NCBI RefSeq assembly: GCF_002265435.1
Contig: NZ_NOKQ01000220.1
Span: 248,001 to 312,000 of the forward strand
Direction of reading: 5' to 3'
DNA: 64,000 bases
DNA from: Tetzosporium hominis
Lineage (GTDB): Bacteria > Bacillota > Bacilli > Bacillales_A > Planococcaceae
The notes under the pieces were generated by a model. The model ran no database searches, had not been told where the DNA came from, and saw nothing but the letters and a program-made list of their open reading frames with translations. Shown here in pieces: positions 14,383 to 21,910 of the stretch. A program made the translations under genes and the position numbers. Positions within the stretch are counted from its first letter, which is position 1. Each line of letters opens with the position of its first letter.

Positions 14383-14540
14383 GTGATCAATATTTGGTGA
14401 ACTGCAGCAGCAAAAAAGCAAACTGCGGCAGATACTCAAACAACTGCGGCAGATATTGCTCTAAGTGATCAATATTTAGCGAACTGCAGCAGAAAAAAAG
14501 CAAACTGCGGCAGATATGCAAACAACTGCGGCAGATACCT
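14383..14540 (+). repeat. 21-bp tandem array R2 (AACTGCGGCAGATA core)
   Basis: Units beginning AACTGC start at 14400, 14421 and 14442 and again at 14482, 14503 and 14524. Each triplet follows a copy of GTGATCAATATTT (14383 and 14465), so there is also an 82-bp higher-order repeat. A TCTAGATGTGTAAGGGCTT motif (14323-14341) and a CTTACTAGGAAG palindrome-like motif precede it. The rest of the gap to 14693 is AT-rich with no gene seen. Confidence 0.88.
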
Positions 14541-14693
14541 CTTTAATACAGGCTAATCGATAAATTGTAGTGACTACAATATGTGCTACTAATCATCAAT
14601 TTCAAATAGAAGCCCGATAACGAAGTGGAGTATGAAAATTTTCTATCTAAAAACAATAGCCTAATGTAAACTAATGTAAAAAGGAGGAATGGT

Positions 14694-15671
14694 ATGTCAC
14701 TTTATCAAAAAACAAAAACGATTAAAAGAAACAAATTAAACGAACTTCTCGCATTGAGAGAATTAGCTATTAGAACTCCCGTATCCAATGAAAAGCAAAA
14801 ACAGTTTTTTAATAAACAGTTTGCAATGGCGAAAGCCGGTCATGATGGAGAAGTGAAAGTAGATCGGGTATTGGAAAGAATTCCTTTTCCCATGCTTCAT
14901 ACAATCATCCCAGATTTTCATACACAATCGAAGTTTGGCACATTCTTTCAAATGGATACTCTAATCATCACCAATCGTTATATTCTACTTCTAGAAATAA
15001 AAAATATTAGGGGTCAGATTGAATTCTATGAAAATCCTGCTCAAATCATACGCACTTATGAAGGAGTTACAGAAAAATTAGATTGTCCCATTCATCAACT
15101 TAATAGAAATATAAAGGCTCTCGAAAAAATAGTATTTACTGTTTCTCAAAAACTCCCCATTTATTCTGCAATTGTATTTTGTCATTCATCAGCGCATATC
15201 TCCAATTATCCTAAGACAACAAAGATATTGTACAAAAACCAAGTAGACTTCTATATTGAACAACTAAACTCTTTGCCCGAAAAGTGCAATAAAGATGAAT
15301 ACCTTCATTTAGTAAAAACGGTCAATACTATTAATAGAAATTTTAAAAGGATTCCCTTGGCAGTGAGATATTCGATTGATGTTTTAACGCTTCGACAAGG
15401 TATTTTCTGTCATAGCTGTGAGCAGATAATGGTTCCAGCAGAAAAATCAACAGCGTATCATTGTAAGAGTTGTGATCATATAGATAAAGAGGTACTATCT
15501 AAAACTATTACTAGTCTATTCTATATTCTCCATAATGATTTAAAGAGATCGGATATTGAACGCTATTTAGATATACGAACAAAACATAGAGTCACCAAAG
15601 CCCTCGCCCAGCTCCGCTGTTCCAAAAAAGGAAAAGCAAGAGCAACTCGTTATTCCCTCCCCAAAACCTAA
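14694..15671 (+). CDS. NERD-domain protein with C-terminal zinc-ribbon-like motif
   Basis: A 325-residue protein. The central NERD (nuclease-related) domain at about 45-165 is recognised from HDGEVKVDRVL, the FQMDTLIITNRYILLLEIKN core with the acidic and lysine residues of the nuclease fold, and CPIHQLNRNI. Near residue 240 there is a CHSCEQIMV segment and then CKSCDHI, a CxxC-x17-CxxC pattern suggesting zinc binding. The gene is clearly more AT-rich than the ATP synthase genes and sits where B. subtilis has ywmA, so it may be an acquired insertion. The ATG follows AAGGAGGAA. The substrate is unknown; a DNA-processing role is only suggested by the fold. Confidence 0.82.
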   Translation: MSLYQKTKTIKRNKLNELLALRELAIRTPVSNEKQKQFFNKQFAMAKAGHDGEVKVDRVLERIPFPMLHTIIPDFHTQSKFGTFFQMDTLIITNRYILLLEIKNIRGQIEFYENPAQIIRTYEGVTEKLDCPIHQLNRNIKALEKIVFTVSQKLPIYSAIVFCHSSAHISNYPKTTKILYKNQVDFYIEQLNSLPEKCNKDEYLHLVKTVNTINRNFKRIPLAVRYSIDVLTLRQGIFCHSCEQIMVPAEKSTAYHCKSCDHIDKEVLSKTITSLFYILHNDLKRSDIERYLDIRTKHRVTKALAQLRCSKKGKARATRYSLPKT

Positions 15672-15837
15672 CCGCATCTCACTTAATTTCCATTCAACCC
15701 CCTCAAAACAACCGACCCAAGCGAATCACACCACATACCGACAGATTGTGATGAAAATTCACAAGTTAGTCAATAGCGCTCATCCATTTCTCTAGTTCAG
15801 CCGATATAATAGTAAGTATGTGAAAGGAGAGAGCGCG

Positions 15838-16074
15838 ATGTTTTTAGCAGACTTGGCCATCCAATCGGTTATTGCGATTGCAGTCCATCTATTCTTTATT
15901 GCCATTGCCTTTTACGCATTGCAGAGTGTGAGATTAGAAGTTGTGTTCAAAAAAGGGCATGTCTTTCAAATACAAGTCATGATGATTTTACTTAGTCTTG
16001 TACTAGGATCCATTGCTGGCAGCTTCTTTGTGGAGCTGATGAATTGGTCTTCGCAGCTGCAGTATTTATTCTAG
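15838..16074 (+). CDS. ywzB: DUF1146 small membrane protein (YwzB)
   Basis: A 78-residue protein with two hydrophobic helices (about 8-30 and 50-70) joined by a basic loop (LEVVFKKGHVFQIQ). B. subtilis ywzB, of the DUF1146 family, lies between the atp operon and murAA, which matches this position. The ATG at 15838 follows AAAGGAGAGA. A TATAAT at 15805-15810 lies 27 bases before the start and may be its -10 box, though no good -35 is visible. Function unknown. Confidence 0.8.
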   Translation: MFLADLAIQSVIAIAVHLFFIAIAFYALQSVRLEVVFKKGHVFQIQVMMILLSLVLGSIAGSFFVELMNWSSQLQYLF

Positions 16075-16108
16075 GTAAACCAATAGTTCGACACGATACG
16101 GAAATAAG

Positions 16109-16124
16109 TATTTCCCGGGAAATA
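16109..16124 (+). promoter_or_regulatory. Perfect 16-bp palindrome upstream of murA
   Basis: TATTTCCCGGGAAATA reads identically on both strands and lies in the ywzB-murA gap, about 120 bases before the murA promoter. It has the form of a dimer operator, but I cannot name the regulator. Confidence 0.45.
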
Positions 16125-16244
16125 TCTTGTCAAACAATGTTTATTTCAAACGTGCTAGGGTATCTAGAAAATAGCTGAACATTAGAGAGAGAAAACACAT
16201 ACTATAGTTGCAATTAGACTTGTGAAATTAGGGGATTAAGTTAC

Positions 16245-16273
16245 TTGTCAGACTTCTCGTTTCATTGTATGAT
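16245..16273 (+). promoter_or_regulatory. Sigma-A promoter of murA
   Basis: TTGTCA (16245-16250), a 17-base spacer and TATGAT (16268-16273). The predicted leader is about 84 bases. Confidence 0.7.
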
Positions 16274-16363
16274 GTAAATTGTGTTTTAATACCCTAATTT
16301 CAACAATTACCAGAATGTGAACCTATATATGAATGCCATGTCAATTTTTCGGAGGTAGCTAAA

Positions 16364-17659
16364 GTGGATAAAATTATCGTCAAGGGCGGACGCGCTTTAA
16401 CAGGAAACGTACGAGTAGAAGGTGCTAAAAATGCAGTGCTACCAGTACTTGCAGCAGCGCTTCTAGCTTCAAAAGGAATCAATACAATCAATGAAGTACC
16501 ATCTCTAGCAGATGTTAAAACTATTAATGAGGTTCTTCGTAGTCTGAATACAAAAATCGACTACAAACCTGAAAATAAGCAAGTCATCATCGATTCGACA
16601 GCAACACTTAACAGTGAAGCGCAGTTCGAGTATGTTCGCAAAATGCGTGCATCGATTCTCGTCATGGGGCCTATCTTAGCTCGTAACGGATTTGCACGAG
16701 TAGCATTGCCAGGTGGATGTGCAATTGGAAGTCGTCCGATTGATCAACACTTAAAAGGGTTCGAAGCGATGGGAGCAACTATCACTTTCGGACAAGGTTT
16801 TGTAGAAGCTCGCACAGAAGGTCGTCTACAAGGGGCTAAAATTTACCTCGACTTCCCAAGTGTTGGTGCTACAGAAAACATCATGACTGCCGCTGCATTA
16901 GCAGAAGGAACGACAGTCATTGAGAACGCAGCAAAAGAGCCAGAGATCGTGGATCTTGCAAACTTTATCAACAACATGGGCGGTAAAGTAAAAGGTGCCG
17001 GTACAGACGTTATCAAAATCGAAGGGGTTGTGGAACTGACAGGTGCTGAGCACTCAATCATTCCTGACCGTATCGAAGCTGGTACATTCATGGTAGCTGC
17101 AGCGATCACTCGTGGTGATGTAACTATCGAGAACGCAGTACCTGAGCATATGACAGCACTTATCTCTAAAATGCAGGAAATGGGCGTTGACATCTCGGAA
17201 ACAGAACAAGGTCTTCGCATCAAAGCAGAAGGCGAACTGAAATCCGTAGATATTAAGACAATGCCACACCCAGGGTTCCCTACAGACATGCAGTCACAAA
17301 TGATGTCACTCATGATGACAGCACACGGTACAGGAATCATCACAGAAACTGTATTTGAAAACCGCTTTATGCATGTCGAAGAATTCCGCCGCATGAACGG
17401 TAACTTGAAAATCGAAGGTCGCTCTGTAATCATGGAGAACCCATCAGATCTTCAAGGTGCTGAAGTTGCAGCAACCGACTTACGTGCAGCTGCTGCATTG
17501 ATCCTTGCAGGACTTGTAGCTGATGGCGTAACGCGTGTTACAGAATTAAAACACTTAGATCGTGGATATGTGAATTTTGACAAGAAGTTAGCAGCTTTAG
17601 GTGCAGACATTGAACGAGTTGGTACAGAGACAGTAGAACGCGAAGTACAACCGGTCTAA
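16364..17659 (+). CDS. murA: UDP-N-acetylglucosamine 1-carboxyvinyltransferase
   Basis: Cytoplasmic enzyme of the first committed step of peptidoglycan synthesis; it adds enolpyruvate from PEP to UDP-GlcNAc. The 431-residue product contains the K22-N23 pair in EGAKNAVLP and the catalytic, fosfomycin-sensitive cysteine C119 in [16 protein letters not shown]. The GTG at 16364 follows GGAGGTAGCT. Position next to the spoIID and spoIIQ remnants and mbl identifies it as the murAA paralogue. A terminator follows. Confidence 0.97.
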   Translation: MDKIIVKGGRALTGNVRVEGAKNAVLPVLAAALLASKGINTINEVPSLADVKTINEVLRSLNTKIDYKPENKQVIIDSTATLNSEAQFEYVRKMRASILVMGPILARNGFARVALPGGCAIGSRPIDQHLKGFEAMGATITFGQGFVEARTEGRLQGAKIYLDFPSVGATENIMTAAALAEGTTVIENAAKEPEIVDLANFINNMGGKVKGAGTDVIKIEGVVELTGAEHSIIPDRIEAGTFMVAAAITRGDVTIENAVPEHMTALISKMQEMGVDISETEQGLRIKAEGELKSVDIKTMPHPGFPTDMQSQMMSLMMTAHGTGIITETVFENRFMHVEEFRRMNGNLKIEGRSVIMENPSDLQGAEVAATDLRAAAALILAGLVADGVTRVTELKHLDRGYVNFDKKLAALGADIERVGTETVEREVQPV

Positions 17660-17686
17660 TTCCATTCCTAACATTATAACTATTCA

Positions 17687-17722
17687 AGCAGTTGTCCTGA
17701 TGCTTAGGGCAGCTGCTTTTTT
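17687..17722 (+). terminator. Intrinsic terminator after murA
   Basis: AGCAGTTGTCCT pairs with AGGGCAGCTGCT (with G-U pairs), followed by T6. Confidence 0.85.
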
Positions 17723-17735
17723 CATACACTGAACT

Positions 17736-17990
17736 ATGAAAACACGACAAAAAATCCTCACACAGATAGAGTTCGCTGTGACACTCGGTGTCCCGAAAGA
17801 TCTCGTGACAGCAGGCTACGGTCATGGAGTAGGGATGAGCCAGTACGGAGCAAAAGGGATGGCAGAACAAGGTGCTACAGGAGAAGACATCATTGCGCAT
17901 TACTACCCCGGAACCATACTCGAGCCACTAGCTGGCTGTGAAAAAATAATGGAGTCTTGGTTTAAAACGATGGGGGACGGTTCACACTGA
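17736..17990 (+). pseudogene. spoIID: spoIID remnant (C-terminal fragment only)
   Basis: The 84-codon frame contains GYGHGVGMSQYGAKGM and then a HYYPGT-like segment, the C-terminal signature of the sporulation lytic transglycosylase SpoIID. An intact SpoIID is about 340 residues with an N-terminal membrane anchor; here only about the last 60 family-like residues remain and the first three quarters are missing. In B. subtilis spoIID lies directly after murAA, exactly as here. No ribosome site precedes the ATG at 17736, and the tail (LAGCEKIMESWFKTMG) is not family-like. I read this as a deletion remnant, not a working short protein. Confidence 0.85.
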
Positions 17991-18006
17991 CAATGAGGTG
18001 ATGAAC

Positions 18007-18395
18007 ATGAAGCCATCAATGAAAAATTCTTCCTTCATTGAAGCAACGAAAAAGAAATGGTTTTACCCGGTCCTCTACGGAGCGCAGCCATTATCACATT
18101 ATCCAAAAACAACGAGCCGTTTGAAGTACGCGCTGCTATGAGCGGGACGGTCACGAATATCATTGAAGACGAATTCATTGGCGACGCTGTCGTGTTGTCG
18201 CATGAAAATGGAATGGAGACCTATTACCGATCTGTTACGAAAATCAAAGTAGCTATCGGGGACGAAGTGGCTCAAGGAGACGCGATGGCGACTTCAAGCA
18301 CGAACCACTGGAACACGACAGCCGGCAATCACTTACTATTCGAAGTGAAAGAAAACGGTCAGTACATCAATCCAGCCAAATACATCGCATTTTAA
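18007..18395 (+). pseudogene. spoIIQ: spoIIQ pseudogene (internal deletion and frameshift)
   Basis: A good ribosome site (GAGGTGATGAAC) and ATG at 18007 open a frame reading ATKKKWFYPVLYGA, like the cytoplasmic tail and first membrane residues of SpoIIQ. That frame stops at 18140. The homology continues in another frame from about 18070 (SAAIITLSKNNEPFEVRAAM) through a LytM/M23-type domain ending FEVKENGQYINPAKYIAF at 18395. The residues between (membrane helix remainder and linker, about 80 residues in B. subtilis) are gone. Together with the spoIID remnant this shows loss of the engulfment genes. A terminator still follows at 18399. Confidence 0.85.
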
Positions 18396-18398
18396 AAG

Positions 18399-18425
18399 AG
18401 AGCGGCCATTCGGTCGCTCTTTTTG
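18399..18425 (+). terminator. Intrinsic terminator after the spoIIQ pseudogene
   Basis: AGAGCGGCC pairs with GGTCGCTCT (one G-U pair), 4-base loop, then five T residues. Confidence 0.88.
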
Positions 18426-18468
18426 CGTGTCCTTTATCAAAATAATTTGTACGTTTCGACAAAAACTG

Positions 18469-18477
18469 TGATAAAAT
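18469..18477 (+). promoter_or_regulatory. Extended -10 promoter of mbl
   Basis: TGaTAAAAT, 62 bases before the mbl start codon; no clear -35 is seen. B. subtilis has spoIIID directly upstream of mbl, but none is present here. Confidence 0.45.
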
Positions 18478-18538
18478 TAAAAGTTGAGAAACCCAAAATA
18501 GACCAGAGAGAAAGTTTGGGAAGGGAGAACCTACGAGA

Positions 18539-19531
18539 ATGTTTTCAAAAGATATAGGCATTGATTTGGGTACAGCCAATGTGCTGATCCACGTCAAAGG
18601 AAAAGGAATCGTATTAAACGAACCATCCGTGGTGGCACTTGACCGCCAAACGCGCCGAGTCCTGGCTGTGGGGACTGAAGCGCGCCAAATGCTAGGGCGT
18701 ACTCCTGGAAATATTGTGGCGATCCGTCCACTAAAAGACGGCGTCATTGCTGATTTTGATGTAACAGAAGCAATGCTCAAGCATTTCATCAATAAACTGA
18801 ACGTCAAAGGCATGTTCAGCAAGCCTCGTATATTAATTTGTTGCCCGACAAATATTACTAGTGTCGAACAAAAAGCGATTCGTGAAGCAGCCGAAAAAGC
18901 TGGAGGCAAAAAAGTCTTCTTAGAGGAAGAACCAAAAGTCGCAGCAATCGGTGCTGGAATGGATATCTTCCAACCTAGTGGGAACATGGTCGTCGATATC
19001 GGTGGCGGTACAACAGATGTAGCCGTCTTATCGATGGGAGATATCGTTACTTCCGAATCAATCAAAGTCGCAGGAGACGTGTTCGACCAAGACATCCTGC
19101 AGTATATCAAGCGTGAATACAAATTGCTGATCGGAGAACGAACAGCTGAAAATATCAAATTTGAAATTGGTACGGTCTATCCAGAAGGCCGCAGCGAGTC
19201 GATGGATATACGTGGACGTGACATGGTGACTGGCCTTCCACGAGTGGTAACGATTACTTCGCAAGAAATTGAGCAAGCTCTTTGTGAGTCCGTTTCCGTC
19301 ATCGTTCAAGCTTGTAAAAACGTATTAGAAAAAACACCACCGGAACTATCAGCAGACATCATCGACCGCGGTGTAATCATCACAGGCGGCGGAGCACTTC
19401 TTCACGGTATGGATCATCTATTAACGGAAGAACTGAAAGTGCCTGTATTCTTAGCAGAAAGCCCAATGGACTGTGTGGCTGTCGGTACTGGTATAATGTT
19501 AGACAATATGCCAAAATCGTATAAACGGTAA
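18539..19531 (+). CDS. mbl: MreB-like cell-shape protein Mbl
   Basis: Actin-like cytoskeletal protein that guides lateral wall synthesis under the membrane. The 330-residue product begins MFSKDIGIDLGTANVLIHVKG, with phosphate-1 motif DLGTAN, phosphate-2 VVDIGGGTTDVAVLS and the adenosine motif ITGGGALLHGMD. The synteny murA-(spoIID-spoIIQ)-mbl and the N-terminus identify Mbl rather than MreB or MreBH. The ATG is about 12 bases after AAGGGAGAA. Confidence 0.95.
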   Translation: MFSKDIGIDLGTANVLIHVKGKGIVLNEPSVVALDRQTRRVLAVGTEARQMLGRTPGNIVAIRPLKDGVIADFDVTEAMLKHFINKLNVKGMFSKPRILICCPTNITSVEQKAIREAAEKAGGKKVFLEEEPKVAAIGAGMDIFQPSGNMVVDIGGGTTDVAVLSMGDIVTSESIKVAGDVFDQDILQYIKREYKLLIGERTAENIKFEIGTVYPEGRSESMDIRGRDMVTGLPRVVTITSQEIEQALCESVSVIVQACKNVLEKTPPELSADIIDRGVIITGGGALLHGMDHLLTEELKVPVFLAESPMDCVAVGTGIMLDNMPKSYKR

Positions 19532-19554
19532 GGTTCAATAAAGGAGTTCACAGA

Positions 19555-19848
19555 ATGACAGAAGAAAAAGTAGTAACCCGCAAACAGGTGAAAGCCGTGC
19601 GTGCGAAAAATGATGAGGGACAAGAGAATACGGAGACTGCCAAACCGCAAAAACCAACACGCTGGGTCCAAATTCGCTTACTCCCAATTTGGCTTCGTGT
19701 ACTTCTCGTTCTTCTGCTAGTCGCAGGTGCGGTTGCAGGTGGCTTAACAGTCGGCTATGCGATTTTAGGTGGCGGCGATGCATCAGACGCACTTAAATGG
19801 GAAACCTATCAACATATTTTAGATATCATGAACGGCACGAGCAAATAG
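19555..19848 (+). CDS. Small single-pass membrane protein (EpuA-like, often labelled RNA polymerase subunit beta)
   Basis: A 97-residue protein with a charged N-terminal half, a basic stretch before a single membrane helix at about 52-76 (LPIWLRVLLVLLLVAGAVAG), and a short outer tail ending in WETYQHILDIMNGTSK. This architecture matches the small family found between mbl and fabZ in Bacillales and carried in databases as DNA-directed RNA polymerase subunit beta (EpuA, PF11772), a misleading name because it is not RpoB. The ATG follows AAAGGAG, and the stop is 12 bases before fabZ, so it is likely in the mbl-fabZ transcript. Function unknown. Confidence 0.75.
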   Translation: MTEEKVVTRKQVKAVRAKNDEGQENTETAKPQKPTRWVQIRLLPIWLRVLLVLLLVAGAVAGGLTVGYAILGGGDASDALKWETYQHILDIMNGTSK

Positions 19849-19860
19849 GGGGAAATTGAT

Positions 19861-20307
19861 ATGTTAACAACAGAACAGATTCAAGCTATTTTGCCACACC
19901 GCTATCCATTCTTACTTGTGGATCGCATTTTAGAAATCGAAGAAGGCAAGCGTGCAGTCGGCTTAAAAAATGTTTCAATCAATGAAGAGTATTTCAATGG
20001 CCATTTTCCTGGTTATCCAGTAATGCCTGGTGTCTTAATTGTAGAAGCGTTGGCACAAGTCGGAGCAACTGCAGTTCTTCAAATGCCAGAATACAAAGGA
20101 CGTCTTGCGTTCTTCACAGGCATCGACAACTGCCGCTTCAAGCGCCAAGTAAAACCAGGTGACCAACTTCGACTTGAAGTGGAACTAACGCGTCTACGCG
20201 GCCAAATTGGCAAAGGTCATGCGATTGCGACGGTTGATGGGGAAATTGCTTGTGAAGCAGATATCCTTTTTGCAATTGGGCCAAAAGTCGAGGATTCGAC
20301 AAACTAA
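19861..20307 (+). CDS. fabZ: 3-hydroxyacyl-ACP dehydratase FabZ
   Basis: Dehydratase of type II fatty acid synthesis, 148 residues with the hot-dog fold. It has [13 protein letters not shown] at 11-23, the catalytic histidine H48 in [13 protein letters not shown] and the catalytic glutamate E62 in [10 protein letters not shown]. The ATG follows AGGGGGAAA. A large hairpin terminator lies just downstream. Confidence 0.96.
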   Translation: MLTTEQIQAILPHRYPFLLVDRILEIEEGKRAVGLKNVSINEEYFNGHFPGYPVMPGVLIVEALAQVGATAVLQMPEYKGRLAFFTGIDNCRFKRQVKPGDQLRLEVELTRLRGQIGKGHAIATVDGEIACEADILFAIGPKVEDSTN

Positions 20308-20325
20308 TTTTGTAAACGAATAATG

Positions 20326-20397
20326 CCTCCTTTCCGTAACAGACTATCAGCAGTCACTTGTGTAGTGATCAGTCTATGACAGAAAGGAGGTTTTTTA
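20326..20397 (+). terminator. Large terminator after fabZ whose 3' arm contains a ribosome site
   Basis: CCTCCTTTC (20326-20334) is fully complementary to GAAAGGAGG (20382-20390), with shorter internal pairings (AGACT/AGTCT, TCACT/AGTGA), followed by T6. The GAAAGGAGG arm is also the only ribosome site for the ATG at 20398. Confidence 0.75.
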
Positions 20398-20602
20398 ATG
20401 CGCAAGCCACTAGTTGCAGCGATTGCCAGCTCCGTCATTGTTCTTGGTGCCAGACGTCACGCCTCCAGAAACGAATGGAGATCGGATGAACGGGAATGAC
20501 GGATACAATAACGGCAATGATGGGAACGGCAACGACACTGACATGATGCCTGACAATCGCAACGATGTCTCCCCGACCGATCGCGACAACCAAGACGAGT
20601 AG
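20398..20602 (+). pseudogene. Frameshifted small secreted- or lipoprotein-like ORF
   Basis: The ATG at 20398, 7 bases after GAAAGGAGG, starts RKPLVAAIASSVIVLGA, a basic-plus-hydrophobic leader, and the frame then ends within 34 codons. In the next frame an open stretch continues from about 20440 to 20602 as VPDVTPPETNGD followed by an Asn/Gly/Asp-rich hydrophilic tail. One indel near 20452 would join leader and tail into a protein of about 68 residues. The leader ends in LGA just where a lipobox cysteine would be expected, so the indel may have removed it; that is inference. A strong terminator at 20607 supports a former gene. A sequencing error is the alternative. Confidence 0.55.
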
Positions 20603-20606
20603 AATG

Positions 20607-20643
20607 AAAAACAGGACCGGCGTATGTGCCGGTCCTGTTTTTT
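20607..20643 (+). terminator. Strong intrinsic terminator
   Basis: AAAACAGGACCGGC pairs with GCCGGTCCTGTTTT, a 14-bp stem with 6-base loop, followed by further T residues. Confidence 0.93.
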
Positions 20644-20678
20644 AGCTTGTGATTGGTTTCCATAAAATAACTTGGGGT

Positions 20679-20770
20679 GCTAACGGGAGTTTCAGAGTCG
20701 TTAAACAAAGTACTCAAGGCGTTAATCGGTGCGTTAAGGTACTCAATTGAGCAGTCGAGGTCGCTAAATC
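20679..20770 (+). repeat. 21-bp tandem array R3 (GTTAA core)
   Basis: Units start GCTAAC (20679), GTTAAA (20700), GTTAAT (20721), a diverged unit (20742) and GCTAAA (20763), all spaced exactly 21 bases. It lies between the terminator at 20607 and the convergent ywpF gene. Confidence 0.75.
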
Positions 20771-20790
20771 TCGCCCAAACAATAGAATTC

Positions 20791-21228
20791 CTATTCCTCG
20801 CCCTCACTCTTCTTCAGCGTCGGACGCTCTTTCATCGCTTTCTCGAAACGAACAAGCAGGTCGTCTCCTTCAAAACCGTCCTCAATCAATTCAGCAAGCA
20901 AGCCTTCCGCGTATTTACGACGTGCACGCTTCAATGTACCACGGAGCAGAACTGAGATGGAATCACCCACAGCTTTCACCGAGTAGGCCATCATCTCGAA
21001 TGGAGCAGGTTCATTCTCTGGGTAGGAAATGACGACGCGTGCTTCCACTAGTTCTTGAGAAGCGACCAGATCATCAAAGTACTCTTTCAACTCTTTCGTC
21101 GTGAACAACTCGATAGCCCATGAGCGAGCCTCGTTTTCTTGGTTGATAATGATGCCATCTTCAAGTGGAATCAGCTTGGATTCATGCTCACTCAAGATGG
21201 ACGCTTCGATTACTTTGAATGTTTTCAT
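20791..21228 (-). CDS. ywpF: YwpF-like protein
   Basis: A 146-residue soluble protein beginning MKTFKVIEASILSE with a leucine/glutamate-rich C-terminal half (RRKYAEGLLAELIEDGFEGDD). YwpF-like proteins lie next to ssbB in B. subtilis, and the same divergent pairing with ssbB is seen here. The ATG at 21228 is preferred over a TTG at 21240, which would sit directly on the AAAGG sequence. Function unknown. Confidence 0.78.
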   Translation of the reverse strand: MKTFKVIEASILSEHESKLIPLEDGIIINQENEARSWAIELFTTKELKEYFDDLVASQELVEARVVISYPENEPAPFEMMAYSVKAVGDSISVLLRGTLKRARRKYAEGLLAELIEDGFEGDDLLVRFEKAMKERPTLKKSEGEE

Positions 21229-21311
21229 AGACTGTCCCAACCTTTCTAGAAAAAAGTTTCAAAAAACGGTCAATCAGGTCATCTTTAAATTGTGTGGGCG
21301 GTTTTGGCTTC

Positions 21312-21370
21312 AAAATGAAATTTTCACGCCCATTTGACAAATTATCTTAGCGAAACACGTCAGATAATTT
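21312..21370 (+). promoter_or_regulatory. Possible ComK AT-box and inverted repeat between ywpF and ssbB
   Basis: AAAATGAAATTTT (21312-21324) is an exact AAAA-N5-TTTT box as bound by ComK, which controls ssbB in B. subtilis. AAATTATCT (21339-21347) and AGATAATTT (21362-21370) form a perfect 9-bp inverted repeat. ComK normally needs two boxes; I see only one clear copy. Confidence 0.35.
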
Positions 21371-21436
21371 CATTTTACCGATTTGCCACACAGAATCCAC
21401 TTGCCGTATGCTGTGTGCAGAAGGGAGGTGAGACAT

Positions 21437-21829
21437 GTGAACAAAGTTGCATTAATCGGCCGACTGACGAAGGATCCCGTACTCCGTACCTTATCGGAAG
21501 GGAAAAGCGTGACATCGTTCAGCATGGCAGTTCCCAATGGCTACAAAAAAGATGAAGCCGATTTCATCAATTGTACCATTTACGGGAAGCTGGCAGAGCT
21601 GACTGTCAAATATTGCGGGAAAGGCTCCTTAGTCGGTGTGACCGGGCGGCTACATACGCGCTTCTATGAAAAAGAAGGCACGCGCATCTACGTCACCGAA
21701 GTCATTGTAGAAGAAATACGATTCTTAGCAACGAAACGCAAGGAAGAACAGCCCGCTGACCGAGTCGAAGTAGCTGAAGACCGTTTTGAGATTCCTGCTG
21801 ATTTTATACCAAATACAACTCCAGTTTGA
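21437..21829 (+). CDS. ssbB: Single-stranded DNA-binding protein SsbB
   Basis: A 130-residue OB-fold protein: NKVALIGRLTKDPVLR at the N-terminus, FSMAVPNGYKKDEADFINC in the middle and the GVTGRLHTRFYEKEGTRIYVTEV strand region (shortened motif VTGRLHTR). It lacks the acidic DDDIPF tip of housekeeping SSB and is shorter, like the competence paralogue SsbB (YwpH) of B. subtilis, which has the same neighbours ywpF and ywqA. The GTG at 21437 follows GGGAGGTGA. In B. subtilis SsbB coats incoming transforming DNA; that role here is inferred. Confidence 0.9.
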   Translation: MNKVALIGRLTKDPVLRTLSEGKSVTSFSMAVPNGYKKDEADFINCTIYGKLAELTVKYCGKGSLVGVTGRLHTRFYEKEGTRIYVTEVIVEEIRFLATKRKEEQPADRVEVAEDRFEIPADFIPNTTPV

Positions 21830-21870
21830 TGAAAAAATACGTCGCCATGTGTTGCTCATCTCGTATGTGA

Positions 21871-21910
21871 CGCGGCTTGGTATGGGGATAACAAGTCGCG
21901 CCATTTTTTA
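21871..21910 (+). terminator. Terminator after ssbB
   Basis: GCGGCTTG (21872-21879) pairs with CAAGTCGC (21892-21899), followed by CCATTTTTTA; it lies between the convergent ssbB and ywqA genes. Confidence 0.7.

Noticed and set aside
17736-18395. spoIID and spoIIQ fragments as two real small proteins
   Set aside because: Both are clear pieces of longer sporulation proteins with missing parts; the second is split across two frames.
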